Assembly (NCBI GenBank): GCA_949286645.1
Contig: CASEDN010000132.1
Location: forward strand, 1-27,614
DNA length: 27,614 nt
Direction: 5' to 3'
DNA from: an uncultured bacterium
GTDB taxonomy: Bacteria > Bacillota_I > Bacilli_A > RF39 > UBA660
Shown here: piece after piece, positions 1 to 7,647 of the stretch
How the letters are laid out: the number at the start of each line of letters is the position of its first letter
How positions within the stretch are numbered: position 1 is the stretch's first letter
Notes under the pieces: model-generated
Told to the model about the DNA's origin: nothing
The model's input: only the letters and a program-made list of their open reading frames with translations
The model's database searches: none
Made by a program: the position numbers and the translations under genes

Positions 1-1
1 T

Positions 2-478
2 AAAGTTTATAAACCACTATTCTATTATGCAGCCTTCTTCTCAATTAGAGTAGATGATTATGATATAGAAACTATGATAAAAGGCTATAATGCTATTAAA
101 ACAAGATATGAAGACTTAATGGCTAAAGGCTTTGAAGTTACTAATAAAGAGTCTAACATTATAGATTCACTTCATGTTGCCCTAGAAGCGACTGCACGTG
201 GCATTAAATTCGCACCTATTTCTTTAGAGAAAAGTGATGCGACAAGATTTGTTGTTGACACAGAACATGAAGATACTTTAATACCACCATTTAAAACTAT
301 CGATGGTCTAGGTTTAACAGTTGCAAAGACTATAGTGGAAGCAAGAGAAAACGGACCTTTTCTAAGTAAAGAAGATTTACAAAAACGTGGTAAAGTATCA
401 AAGACTCTAACAGATAAAATGACTGAGATGGGAATCCTTAATGAATTACCTGATTCTAATCAGTTAAGCTTGTTTTAA
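2..478 (+). CDS. polC: DNA polymerase III alpha subunit PolC (Gram-positive type), C-terminal fragment
   Basis: This is the 3' end of the replicative polymerase PolC, which carries both polymerase and proofreading exonuclease in Firmicutes. The open frame runs in from the left edge with no start, so only about 158 C-terminal residues are present. The first visible residues (KVYKPLFYYAAFFSIR) match the conserved end of the PolC polymerase domain, and the protein closes with LPDSNQLSLF, the typical PolC C-terminus that resembles a sliding-clamp binding peptide (QLSLF). The segment around IDGLGLTVAKTIVEAREN is the helix-hairpin-helix-like part. An ATG at 74 is internal and is not the start. It is followed by its own terminator. 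PolC rather than DnaE supports a Firmicutes origin. Confidence 0.95.
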   Translation, partial: KVYKPLFYYAAFFSIRVDDYDIETMIKGYNAIKTRYEDLMAKGFEVTNKESNIIDSLHVALEATARGIKFAPISLEKSDATRFVVDTEHEDTLIPPFKTIDGLGLTVAKTIVEARENGPFLSKEDLQKRGKVSKTLTDKMTEMGILNELPDSNQLSLF

Positions 479-517
479 TTGACATTAAATTTTATAGTTA
501 TGGTTTAACTAGAAGAT

Positions 518-548
518 AGAGTCGTAATAGACTCTTTTTTCTTTTTGT
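518..548 (+). terminator. Intrinsic terminator of polC
   Basis: A 6-bp stem AGAGTC/GACTCT (518-523 with 530-535) with a 6-base loop is followed by a long T-rich run (TTTTTCTTTTT). It lies 40 bases after the polC stop. Its 3' arm and T-tract (530-546) recur exactly at 1487-1503. Confidence 0.85.
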
Positions 549-556
549 GTTAACAT
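548..556 (+). promoter_or_regulatory. Candidate extended -10 promoter for the tandem paralog pair
   Basis: TGT-TAACAT at 548-556 fits an extended -10 element. No good -35 is visible because the region overlaps the polC terminator T-tract. The start codon at 575 is only about 19 bases downstream, so the 5' leader would be very short. Confidence 0.4.
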
Positions 557-574
557 AGAACTAGGAGGATAAGC

Positions 575-1006
575 ATGAAAAAAGTAATAGCAGTAGGTAG
601 TTATGGTAACATTACATCAGCTGAAGATGTAGTTAAATTACATAATGATTTGGTTTATGAAATGTTTAAAGAAGTATTAGAGCCTATAAAAGAAGAAAAA
701 GTAGAAGGAGATATAATTCAGTTTTGGAATAATGCTGGCCTTATCACTAAATATTTAGGAACTATGTTTTATTTAGAAGATATTAAAGAAAATGAAATAG
801 TTAATAGCGTTGTTTGCATTATTCCTAAAGATATTAGTACTAGTCAACTTGAATATTTTGAAAATAATTATTCAAATAGTATTGACACTTTTATAGGAGT
901 GTCATTTGATGGAGATAAATTTTCTTTATCTAGTGATAAATCACTTGATAGCACTGGTATATATAATGTTTTAAAAGATAAAATGAACAATAAAACTAAA
1001 AGTTAA
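575..1006 (+). CDS. Unknown acidic protein, first of a tandem paralogous pair
   Basis: I do not recognise this 143-residue protein. It is acidic, has no signal peptide or membrane segment and is probably cytoplasmic. It is clearly homologous along its full length to the next gene. Shared blocks are HN(D/E)LVYE(M/L)F near residues 23-31, W-NAGLITK-L near 50-60, a YLE strand, then CIIP followed by a QL-Y-E-NY segment near 82-100. These conserved Trp, Asn-Ala-Gly and Cys-Ile-Ile-Pro positions argue for a folded, selected domain. The start has a strong AGGAGG at 563-568. It sits between the polC terminator and the second copy (16-base gap), so the two form an operon. An immunity protein, antitoxin or adaptor is possible, but nothing in the sequence proves one. 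Confidence 0.8.
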   Translation: MKKVIAVGSYGNITSAEDVVKLHNDLVYEMFKEVLEPIKEEKVEGDIIQFWNNAGLITKYLGTMFYLEDIKENEIVNSVVCIIPKDISTSQLEYFENNYSNSIDTFIGVSFDGDKFSLSSDKSLDSTGIYNVLKDKMNNKTKS

Positions 1007-1022
1007 GAAAGGAAGATATTAT

Positions 1023-1463
1023 ATGAGAAGAGTAACTGCAGTTGATAGTGATGGAAAAATTTTACAAATTGAAGACGAGAGAAAAGGACATAATGAACTT
1101 GTTTATGAATTGTTTGAAGAGTTTCTAGAACCATTGCAAGATGAAGAACTAAAAGGTGATTGGTATATTAAAATTTGGCCTAATGCTGGGCTTATTACCA
1201 AAAATTTAGATATGATGCTTTATTTAGAAACGTTTGATGATAAAGCATCCATCGATAGTACAATTTGTATTATTCCAGAAAATTTAAGTGATACACAATT
1301 AAACTATTATGAAGATAATTATCTGTATCATAAAGAACCATTTTTAGGACTATATTATCATGATGAGGAATTTGATACCATAAGTGAAGATAGAGAAGAA
1401 GAACTTACTGCAGAAGAAGTACATAACTTTTTAAAAGATATGGTTAAATCAAAGTTAAAATAA
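1023..1463 (+). CDS. Unknown acidic protein, second of a tandem paralogous pair
   Basis: This 146-residue protein is a diverged paralog of the preceding gene, with the same order of conserved blocks: HNELVYELFEEFLEP, the W-NAGLITK-L motif, YLE, CIIP, and QLNYYEDNY. It is even more acidic, with a Glu-rich stretch near residues 123-134. No membrane segment or signal is seen. The start is preceded by AAGAAAGGAAG. The gap to the upstream copy is 16 bases, so they are very likely co-transcribed and arose by tandem duplication. I know no characterised family for it. The gene is closed by a terminator whose right half repeats that in front of the first copy. Confidence 0.8.
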   Translation: MRRVTAVDSDGKILQIEDERKGHNELVYELFEEFLEPLQDEELKGDWYIKIWPNAGLITKNLDMMLYLETFDDKASIDSTICIIPENLSDTQLNYYEDNYLYHKEPFLGLYYHDEEFDTISEDREEELTAEEVHNFLKDMVKSKLK

Positions 1464-1465
1464 AT

Positions 1466-1503
1466 AAAAAAGAGTTAAAATATAAAGACTCTTTTTTCTT
1501 TTT
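1466..1503 (+). terminator. Intrinsic terminator of the paralog pair
   Basis: A 10-bp stem AAAAAAGAGT/ACTCTTTTTT (1466-1475 with 1488-1497) is followed by CTTTTT. Its bases 1487-1503 are identical to 530-546 behind polC. Confidence 0.85.
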
Positions 1504-1504
1504 A

Positions 1505-1513
1505 TGATATACT
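1505..1513 (+). promoter_or_regulatory. Extended -10 promoter of the hydrolase-murF-ddl operon
   Basis: TGA-TATACT at 1505-1513 begins immediately after the terminator T-tract. No convincing -35 is present. The ATG at 1530 lies 17 bases downstream with AGGAGG in between, giving a very short leader. Confidence 0.6.
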
Positions 1514-1529
1514 TCTAATAGGAGGAAGT

Positions 1530-2258
1530 ATGGAAAAGATTAACCTAGATAAAGTAAATTACATACAATATGGTAATGAAAAAGGTAAAGATATTATTCT
1601 TTTACATGGTTGGGGTCAAAATATTGAAATGATGGAACCACTTGGTAATCCCTTATCTTGTAAATATCATATTACAATATTAGATTTTCCAGGATACGGA
1701 AAAAGTGCTGAACCTGATGAAGTTTGGACAGTATCTGATTATGCTGAACTAGTCCATGAGCTAGTGAAAAAGTTAAAGATTAAGAAACCTACATTAATAG
1801 GACACTCTTTTGGAGGTAGAGTTGCTATAGTTTATGCTTCAAAGTATGAAGTTGATAGAGTAGTATTATTTGGAGCTCCTTGTGTTAGAACTAAAAAAGG
1901 ATTAACTCTAAAAGAGAAAATGTTAAAGAAAGCAAAAACATTACCGGGTATGGGTAAAATAGCAGAGATTGCTAAAAACTATATTGGATCAGCTGATTAT
2001 AAGAGTGCCACACCTAGAATGAGAGAAATCTTAGTTAAAACAGTTAATGAAGATTTATCTGATTATGCTAAAAAGATAACTGTTCCAACATTACTTATAT
2101 GGGGAGAGATGGATGAAGCAGCACCACTTGAAGAAGCAAAACTCTTAGAAAATTTACTTCAAGATGGTGCCTTAATTGTTCTACCTGGAACACATTATGC
2201 TTATCTTGAGAATTTAAACCAGGTAATAAATATTATAAATAATTTTATGGAGGGATAA
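1530..2258 (+). CDS. Alpha/beta hydrolase
   Basis: A 242-residue soluble alpha/beta-hydrolase-fold enzyme. The oxyanion-hole motif HGWG is at 26-29, the nucleophile elbow GHSFGG at 91-96 gives Ser93, and the acid and base are likely Asp195 (WGEMDEAAP) and His222 (GTHYAYLEN). All catalytic residues are present, so it should be an active esterase, lipase or peptidase-like hydrolase; the substrate cannot be read from the sequence. It has no signal peptide. Its stop is one base before the next ATG (2260), and its tail carries the ribosome site for the MurF-like gene, so it is translationally coupled to murF and ddl. That context suggests a housekeeping or wall-precursor-related role, but this is inference only. 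Confidence 0.88.
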   Translation: MEKINLDKVNYIQYGNEKGKDIILLHGWGQNIEMMEPLGNPLSCKYHITILDFPGYGKSAEPDEVWTVSDYAELVHELVKKLKIKKPTLIGHSFGGRVAIVYASKYEVDRVVLFGAPCVRTKKGLTLKEKMLKKAKTLPGMGKIAEIAKNYIGSADYKSATPRMREILVKTVNEDLSDYAKKITVPTLLIWGEMDEAAPLEEAKLLENLLQDGALIVLPGTHYAYLENLNQVINIINNFMEG

Positions 2259-2259
2259 T

Positions 2260-3879
2260 ATGATTGAAATACTTTTAATTTTAGTTACTATCATAGCAAT
2301 TATCATCAAATCTAAAAAAAGTTTACATATGTTACAACAAAACTTATATAATGAAAACAATCGTTATGTTAAATGGGTTGTTAATAATAGTTCTAATTTC
2401 TTTTCACTAGAACTATTAGCAGTACTTATAGTAGCAGTCGCTAATGTCTTCTTAATTAAAGAGGATACTATAAGCTTAATCTTAAATATCATAGCAATTA
2501 TTTTATATATAATCTATGCTATTAAATTTAGGAAAGACTTAAAGAATGAACAAGTAAAGAAACCTTTAGTAATAACTGCAAGAGTTAAAAGATTAATTGC
2601 AACTACAACTATATTATATTTAATACCAATAGTATTAGTTATTATATATAGAGATAATCTATTAATTAGTCATTTCTTAATCTTTATCTTTATACTTTTC
2701 GCTTATCTAAATACATTTGTAATCTTACTTGCTAACTTTATTAATAAATATACTTTAGAAAAATATGTATATCATCATTTCAAGAGTATGGCTGTTAAGA
2801 AGTTAAAGAGCATGCCTAACTTAAAAGTTATCGGTGTAACAGGTAGTTATGGTAAGACAAGTAGTAAGAATATTCTAGCAGACATATTAAATATTAAATA
2901 TGCAACACTACCAACTCCTCGTAACTTAAATACTCCTTATGGATTAATTATTACTATTAATAATCACCTAGATAAATTTACAGAAGTATTTATCGCTGAA
3001 ATGGGTGCTTATGTTAGAGGAGAAATTAAAGATTTATGTAATTTAGTTCATCCTAAATATGGTATCTTAACACGTATTGGCACTGCTCACTTAGAAAGCT
3101 TTGGTAGTGAAGAAAATATCCAAAAGACTAAATTTGAACTTATCGAATCATTACCACTTGATGGAGTAGGAGTACTTAATAGAGATGATCCTAAACAAGT
3201 AAGTTATAATCTAAAAAATAAATGTAAAATACTTTGGATAGGAATAGATGAAAAAGATGTAGATGTTCATGCTAGCAATATAAAATGTTCTAGTGTTGGA
3301 ACTACCTTTGATGTAACATTTAAAGGTGATAAGAAAAAATATGAGTTTGAAACTAAACTATTAGGAAATCATAACGTTTATAATATTCTAGCAGGACTTG
3401 CTTTAGGACGTGAATTTGGCATATCAATTACTAAATTACAACAAGCCGTTAGAAATGTTAAACAAGTAGAACATAGACTAGAACTTAAAAAAATGGGTTA
3501 CTTCTATCAAATAGATGATGCTTATAACTCTAATCCAGTAGGTGCTAAGAGTGCTTTAGAAGTTTTATCTATGATGCCAGGGCTAAAAGTAGTGGTAACA
3601 CCAGGTATGATAGAGTTAGGTGATAAAGAAGAAGAACTTAATAAAGAGTTTGGAAAACAAATCGCTACTATTTCTAAAGCAGACTATGTAGTTCTAATTG
3701 GTGAGAAGAGAACTAAACCAATTAAAGAAGGATTAAAACAAGCTAAATATAATATGGATAATTTAATTGTTTACAATGATGTCAAAGAAGCATATAATTT
3801 TATAAGAGGTATAAAAACAAAGAAAGAAATCTATGCCTTATTTGAAAATGATTTACCTGATACATATAATGAAAAGTAG
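2260..3879 (+). CDS. murF: Membrane-anchored Mur ligase, MurF-like (D-Ala-D-Ala adding)
   Basis: A 539-residue Mur-ligase family protein. The ATP-binding P-loop GVTGSYGKTSS is at about 192-202, followed by the AEMGA strand, the central-domain LGNHNVYNILAGLALG motif, and the C-terminal YNSNPVG motif that MurF enzymes use around substrate. MurF joins D-Ala-D-Ala to UDP-MurNAc-tripeptide. Unusually, the first ~165 residues are not a UDP-binding domain. They are about five hydrophobic helices (roughly 1-17, 48-66, 71-88, 112-130, 134-162). This places the ligase at the membrane. Coupling to ddl, which makes D-Ala-D-Ala, supports the MurF assignment. A Mur ligase acting on a lipid-linked or other acceptor is the alternative. 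The stop codon overlaps the ribosome site of ddl. Confidence 0.82.
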   Translation: MIEILLILVTIIAIIIKSKKSLHMLQQNLYNENNRYVKWVVNNSSNFFSLELLAVLIVAVANVFLIKEDTISLILNIIAIILYIIYAIKFRKDLKNEQVKKPLVITARVKRLIATTTILYLIPIVLVIIYRDNLLISHFLIFIFILFAYLNTFVILLANFINKYTLEKYVYHHFKSMAVKKLKSMPNLKVIGVTGSYGKTSSKNILADILNIKYATLPTPRNLNTPYGLIITINNHLDKFTEVFIAEMGAYVRGEIKDLCNLVHPKYGILTRIGTAHLESFGSEENIQKTKFELIESLPLDGVGVLNRDDPKQVSYNLKNKCKILWIGIDEKDVDVHASNIKCSSVGTTFDVTFKGDKKKYEFETKLLGNHNVYNILAGLALGREFGISITKLQQAVRNVKQVEHRLELKKMGYFYQIDDAYNSNPVGAKSALEVLSMMPGLKVVVTPGMIELGDKEEELNKEFGKQIATISKADYVVLIGEKRTKPIKEGLKQAKYNMDNLIVYNDVKEAYNFIRGIKTKKEIYALFENDLPDTYNEK

Positions 3880-3891
3880 GAGGATGAAAAA

Positions 3892-5112
3892 ATGAAAATT
3901 AAATTAGGAGTTGTATTCGGTGGTGAATCCGTTGAACATGAAGTAAGTATTATTTCAGCAGTTCAAGCCATGAATAAAATAAATCAAGAAAAATATGATA
4001 TTATTCCTATCTATATAACTAAAGATGGTGAGTGGTATACTGGTAACATGTTAATGGATGTTGAAGTATATCAGGATTTAGATTTAATTAAGAAATATGC
4101 AAGTAATGTTGTATTATATAAAAAAGATGGAGCCTTTGTTCTTCAAAGTAAAGGATTATTTAAGAAAATTGTTACAGACTTAGATGTAATATTTCCAATT
4201 ACCCATGGTACTAATGTAGAAGATGGTGTACTACAAGGATATTTCCAAACAGTGGGTATTCCATATGTTGGACCTAATGTATACTCAGCAGTTGTATCAC
4301 AAGATAAAGCTTATATGAGAGATATCTTTAAAGCTAATGATATTCCAGTTCCAAACTATACTTGGTTCTATGATACAGATTATAAAAATGATCCTGATGA
4401 AGTAATTAAGAAGGTAGAGAAAATCAAATACCCAGTTATTGTAAAACCAGCTACAACTGGTAGTAGTGTAGGTATTGGTGTTGCAAACAATAAAGATGAG
4501 TTAGTTAAAGCTATTGAAGAAGCTATTACTTATGATAGTAAAATCGTAGTAGAAGAAGTAATTAAAAACTTAATGGAAGTAAATATCTCTGTTTTAGGTA
4601 ATTATGAAAACCAAGAGACAAGTGTTATAGAAGAAGTATTATCTAAGAGTGCTTTCTTAACATATGATGAGAAATATATTGGTAGTGGTAAAGTTAAAGG
4701 AAAACTAGGAGCTAAAATGACCCCTCTAAAAGGATCTAAAGGAATGGCTTCAGCAGATAGAAAAATACCAGCAGACCTTACAGATAAAATGAGTAAAGAA
4801 GTAGAGGAACTTGCTATTAAAGTATTTAGAGCCTTAGGAAGTAGTGGAGATGCTCGTATTGATATGTTAATTGATAGCAAAGCTAAAAAAGTATATGTTA
4901 ATGAGATTAACTCAATACCAGGTTCATTAGCATTCTATCTATGGGATCCTAAGGGAAAAGATTATACTGAACTATTAGATGATATGATTAGTATAGCCAT
5001 TAAAGATTATAAAAAGCGTGAAAGTAAAACACATTCCTTTAATACCAATATTTTACAAGGATTTGCTCATAATGGTTTAAAAGGAATGAAAGGTAAACTA
5101 CAAAATAAATAG
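3892..5112 (+). CDS. ddl: D-alanine--D-alanine ligase
   Basis: A 406-residue ATP-grasp ligase that condenses two D-alanines for peptidoglycan. The N-terminal signature GGESVEHEVSIIS (10-22) is the Ddl start motif. The ATP-grasp core shows PVIVKPATTGSSVGIGV, the later ARIDML segment, and the metal/D-Ala binding loop NEINSIPGSLAFYLW near the end. The length is somewhat above the usual 350-370, with a basic extra C-terminal tail (about 375-406). It starts at an ATG with AGGAGG 12 bases away from the MurF-like gene and is the last gene of the operon. The stop codon runs into the terminator stem. Confidence 0.95.
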   Translation: MKIKLGVVFGGESVEHEVSIISAVQAMNKINQEKYDIIPIYITKDGEWYTGNMLMDVEVYQDLDLIKKYASNVVLYKKDGAFVLQSKGLFKKIVTDLDVIFPITHGTNVEDGVLQGYFQTVGIPYVGPNVYSAVVSQDKAYMRDIFKANDIPVPNYTWFYDTDYKNDPDEVIKKVEKIKYPVIVKPATTGSSVGIGVANNKDELVKAIEEAITYDSKIVVEEVIKNLMEVNISVLGNYENQETSVIEEVLSKSAFLTYDEKYIGSGKVKGKLGAKMTPLKGSKGMASADRKIPADLTDKMSKEVEELAIKVFRALGSSGDARIDMLIDSKAKKVYVNEINSIPGSLAFYLWDPKGKDYTELLDDMISIAIKDYKKRESKTHSFNTNILQGFAHNGLKGMKGKLQNK

Positions 5113-5147
5113 AACTTAGATAATTGCTAAGTTCTATTTTTTATTTT
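5111..5147. terminator. Bidirectional intrinsic terminator between ddl and the minus-strand gene
   Basis: A perfect 9-bp stem AGAACTTAG/CTAAGTTCT (5111-5119 with 5127-5135) has T-rich sequence on both sides. The ddl stop (5110-5112) and the minus-strand stop (5127-5129) both overlap the stem. Confidence 0.88.
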
Positions 5148-5921
5148 ACTAAATCCCAATTCTATACCTTTATCAATGTTTTCACTATCAAACATCGCAA
5201 GACTTTCATAAATTAAATCTATATAATCATCTAACGACATATTAACTAGTTTTCTTGCTGCAATTAATTTCATTTCTTCAAAAAGCTTGCTAGCATTATT
5301 TTTATTATCTTCAAATCCTTTTTCTAAAATAAAGTCACCACTACTAACATTAAATTCATCAAGACCAATATGAGTATTTTGGTTATATAAAGATATTATC
5401 TTAGCAGTAATAACTTCTTCAATAACATCTTTATCATCTTCCATAAACTCTTCAAAATGATAATCAGGTTCAGGAACATAGACACCTAGTTTTTCATCTA
5501 AATAACTTATACATCTAGCTTGATAATAGTAAGGTGTCATATAAATTTCTCTATTATACTTAGGACTACCATAATAAAGTAGGGGACTAACTACATCATC
5601 ATTATTTTTACTAAGGATTTTTAAGTTATCATACTCATTCTTTACCTTACCATATTCTAAATTAGGTTGACCCATTAATAATGTATATTTCTTATGTCCA
5701 TTATCTAAAACATAAACAACTTCCATATGTCCCCAATTTATAAACTTAATTCTTATATTTTTACTATAATAATTAGGATAATTTTCCTTTAGGTAATTAG
5801 CAAAGTCATTTTCAATAAATTCACTTGTTTTAATTACTTCTTCAATAGGCTGTTGTTCTGGACTAAGTTCATAATAAATAAAGTCATAATCATTAATACC
5901 TAAAGCTTCTTTTTCTTTCAT
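5127..5921 (-). CDS. Unknown protein, possible kinase-like (phosphotransferase) fold
   Basis: I do not recognise this 264-residue cytoplasmic protein with confidence. The middle part resembles the small lobe of a protein-kinase/aminoglycoside-phosphotransferase fold. It has a strand pair around VVYVLDNGHKKYTLLMG, then VKNEYDNLKILSK (a helix-C-like segment), VVSPLLYYG, and a hinge-like IYMTPYY. The later GLDEFNVSSGDFIL stretch could stand where the catalytic and metal loops lie, but the canonical HxDxxxxN and DFG motifs are not present. If it is a kinase fold it is divergent or a pseudokinase. The start has GGAGG 7 bases upstream. It follows the glycosyltransferase gene on the same strand, but a terminator and its own promoter separate them. 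Confidence 0.7.
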   Translation of the reverse strand: MKEKEALGINDYDFIYYELSPEQQPIEEVIKTSEFIENDFANYLKENYPNYYSKNIRIKFINWGHMEVVYVLDNGHKKYTLLMGQPNLEYGKVKNEYDNLKILSKNNDDVVSPLLYYGSPKYNREIYMTPYYYQARCISYLDEKLGVYVPEPDYHFEEFMEDDKDVIEEVITAKIISLYNQNTHIGLDEFNVSSGDFILEKGFEDNKNNASKLFEEMKLIAARKLVNMSLDDYIDLIYESLAMFDSENIDKGIELGFSKIKNRT

Positions 5922-5942
5922 ATTCTTTCCTCCATGCTAGTT

Positions 5943-5971
5943 ATTATAATGAAAAGATGGGGAAATAGCAA
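5943..5971 (-). promoter_or_regulatory. Promoter of the kinase-like gene
   Basis: On the minus strand, TTGCTA (5966-5971) and TATAAT (5943-5948) are separated by exactly 17 bases. It lies 22 bases upstream of the start at 5921 and downstream of the glycosyltransferase terminator. Confidence 0.7.
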
Positions 5972-5983
5972 ATAAATTAGTGT

Positions 5984-6022
5984 CAAATAGATTAAAACTA
6001 CTGGAAATTTACTCAGTAGTTT
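5984..6022 (-). terminator. Intrinsic terminator of the glycosyltransferase gene
   Basis: A 9-bp perfect stem AAACTACTG/CAGTAGTTT (5995-6003 with 6014-6022) is followed on the minus strand by TTAATCTATTT. The TAA stop (6009-6011) is inside the hairpin loop. Confidence 0.8.
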
Positions 6023-7100
6023 CTTTTAATTTCTCATTAATTATCTTTAAGTTATTATTAAGTCTCTCATCATTTGGTTCTATCTTTATTGCTTTCTCTA
6101 AGAATACCTTACTAATCTTTATTTCTCCTTTATTATAGTAAGAAATACTTAATAAGTCATATGGAGTATAACCAAAACTAAACGTCTCATTTATATAGCT
6201 CTTAGTATGACTTTTTATATTTAAAGCAAGATTAACATAATGAATAGTATTGTCATAATCATCTAATTCATAATAAAGTAAAGCCATTTCCATATAAGGA
6301 TCTCTTAAGTATGGCGCTTCCTTAATTGCTTTCTCTAGCCACATTTTCGCTTCATCATATCTTTTTAAGTACTTATAACATCTACCAATAAATCTCATAG
6401 AAGCACATCGTTCATCTTTCCAAGTAGCATTTTCTAATTTCAAATGTCTAATCAAAGTATCAATCGCTTCATTATACTTACCATAATACATGTATTCTCT
6501 TCCTAAGTAATGCATATTTCTATCATCATTAGGATCTTCTTTAACGCTCATTTCAAGTAAAGGAAGATAACTACTTCTAGACTTAGTTCTATCAGGATAA
6601 TGATTTAAAATAATATTATCAGTAACATTATATGTTTCAACTCCATCATACTTTAATATTTCATGAACTGGATGATACCAAGAATAGCCTAATCTTTTAT
6701 GAATCTTTTCATAATAAAAACTTATTATAGGATTATTGTTTTCATCTAAATACCAGTTATAAATATATCTAAGTCTTGTAGTATTATCATGCCAAGCTTT
6801 CTCTAATTCATCTCTCCAACCTGGTAAAAATACTTCATCTAAATCAGTACATATACAAATATCAGTATCAACTGGCACTAATTTTAAAGACTCATTCCTT
6901 GCTACATCAAATCTCCACGGATCTATTTTTTTAACCTCTACATGTACTCCTTTTTCTCTTAGTTTTTCTACTGTATTATCAGTAGAACCTGTATCAAGAA
7001 CATAAATCTCATCAGCTTCCTTCATAGACTCATACCATCTATCTACAAATTTCTCTTCATTTAGACATATAGTATAAACACATACTTTATATTTACTCAT
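6009..7100 (-). CDS. Family 2 glycosyltransferase with C-terminal TPR repeats
   Basis: A 363-residue protein. The N-terminal ~100 residues are a GT-A domain: YTICLNEEKFVDRWYES at 9-25, LDTGSTDNT at 35-43 (nucleotide-sugar binding), and the metal-binding DLDE (D86, D88). From about residue 165 to the end the chain is repetitive and helical, with TPR-like units such as MHYLGREYMYYGKYNEAI, RFIGRCYKYLKRYDEA, and MEMALLYYELDDYDN. This GT2-TPR architecture is common in Firmicutes, where such enzymes glycosylate proteins or surface polymers; the acceptor here is unknown. It has no membrane segment, so it is cytoplasmic. The minus-strand start has GAGGTG upstream. It is divergent from the TspO gene and ends with its stop inside a terminator loop. 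Confidence 0.9.
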   Translation of the reverse strand: MSKYKVCVYTICLNEEKFVDRWYESMKEADEIYVLDTGSTDNTVEKLREKGVHVEVKKIDPWRFDVARNESLKLVPVDTDICICTDLDEVFLPGWRDELEKAWHDNTTRLRYIYNWYLDENNNPIISFYYEKIHKRLGYSWYHPVHEILKYDGVETYNVTDNIILNHYPDRTKSRSSYLPLLEMSVKEDPNDDRNMHYLGREYMYYGKYNEAIDTLIRHLKLENATWKDERCASMRFIGRCYKYLKRYDEAKMWLEKAIKEAPYLRDPYMEMALLYYELDDYDNTIHYVNLALNIKSHTKSYINETFSFGYTPYDLLSISYYNKGEIKISKVFLEKAIKIEPNDERLNNNLKIINEKLKETTE

Positions 7101-7116
7101 AAATACACCTCTATAT

Positions 7117-7144
7117 ATTCTATGAAAGACTTATAAAAAAGTAA
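7117..7144 (-). promoter_or_regulatory. Candidate promoter of the glycosyltransferase gene
   Basis: On the minus strand, TTACTT (7139-7144) and TAGAAT (7117-7122) are 16 bases apart. It lies 16 bases upstream of the start. The match is moderate. Confidence 0.45.
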
Positions 7145-7175
7145 TAGGTGCATATAAATATATTAAGGAGGACTT

Positions 7176-7622
7176 ATGATTAAAAAAATAATTTATAGTT
7201 TATTACCAGTTGTTGAAGGGGCAATAGTAGGTTTAATTATATCAGGTTATATGAATTATCAAGATATGATAAAACCACCACTAAGTCCACCAAGCATAGC
7301 ATTTCCTATTGTTTGGACTATTCTTTATATTTTAATGGGAATATCTTACTTTCTAGCCACTAAAGATAATGAAAACAATAAAGAACTAGACCAAATTTAT
7401 CTTTTACAATTACTAGTAAACTTTATGTGGCCTATAATATTCTTTGTTTTAAGAATGTACTTTACTGCTTTTCTTTGGATAATTCTTTTAATAATATTAG
7501 TTATAGTTATGATTAAAGAATTATTGAAGAATAATAAAATAAGTGGTTATTTACAAATTCCTTATCTTATGTGGTTATTATTTGCAACTTACCTTAATAT
7601 TGGTATATTTCTATTAAACTAA
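7176..7622 (+). CDS. TspO/MBR family membrane protein
   Basis: A 148-residue integral membrane protein of the TspO (translocator protein/peripheral benzodiazepine receptor) family, which binds porphyrins and has been tied to tetrapyrrole and stress responses in bacteria. The diagnostic part is the KPPLSPPSIAFPIVWTILYILMGIS stretch near residues 32-56. Five hydrophobic helices are visible: about 7-25, 42-62, 73-90, 95-113 and 125-146. It starts at ATG 7176 with AAGGAGGA upstream. Its stop codon begins the shared terminator with the collagen-like gene. It is a single-gene unit divergent from the glycosyltransferase. Confidence 0.9.
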   Translation: MIKKIIYSLLPVVEGAIVGLIISGYMNYQDMIKPPLSPPSIAFPIVWTILYILMGISYFLATKDNENNKELDQIYLLQLLVNFMWPIIFFVLRMYFTAFLWIILLIILVIVMIKELLKNNKISGYLQIPYLMWLLFATYLNIGIFLLN

Positions 7623-7647
7623 AAAACTCACGATAATGTGAGTTTTT
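7622..7647. terminator. Bidirectional terminator between tspO and the collagen-like gene
   Basis: A 10-bp perfect stem AAAAACTCAC/GTGAGTTTTT (7622-7631 with 7638-7647) has a 6-base loop, so each strand ends in a T-run. The TspO stop (7620-7622) and the minus-strand stop (7646-7648) both overlap its ends. Confidence 0.9.

Noticed and set aside
479..484. Perfect TTGACA behind the polC stop
   Set aside because: No -10 lies at 16-18 bases, and the polC terminator would follow within 40 bases.
4602..4880. Minus-strand frame inside ddl
   Set aside because: A shadow of the Ddl coding strand with no promoter or ribosome site and no family resemblance.
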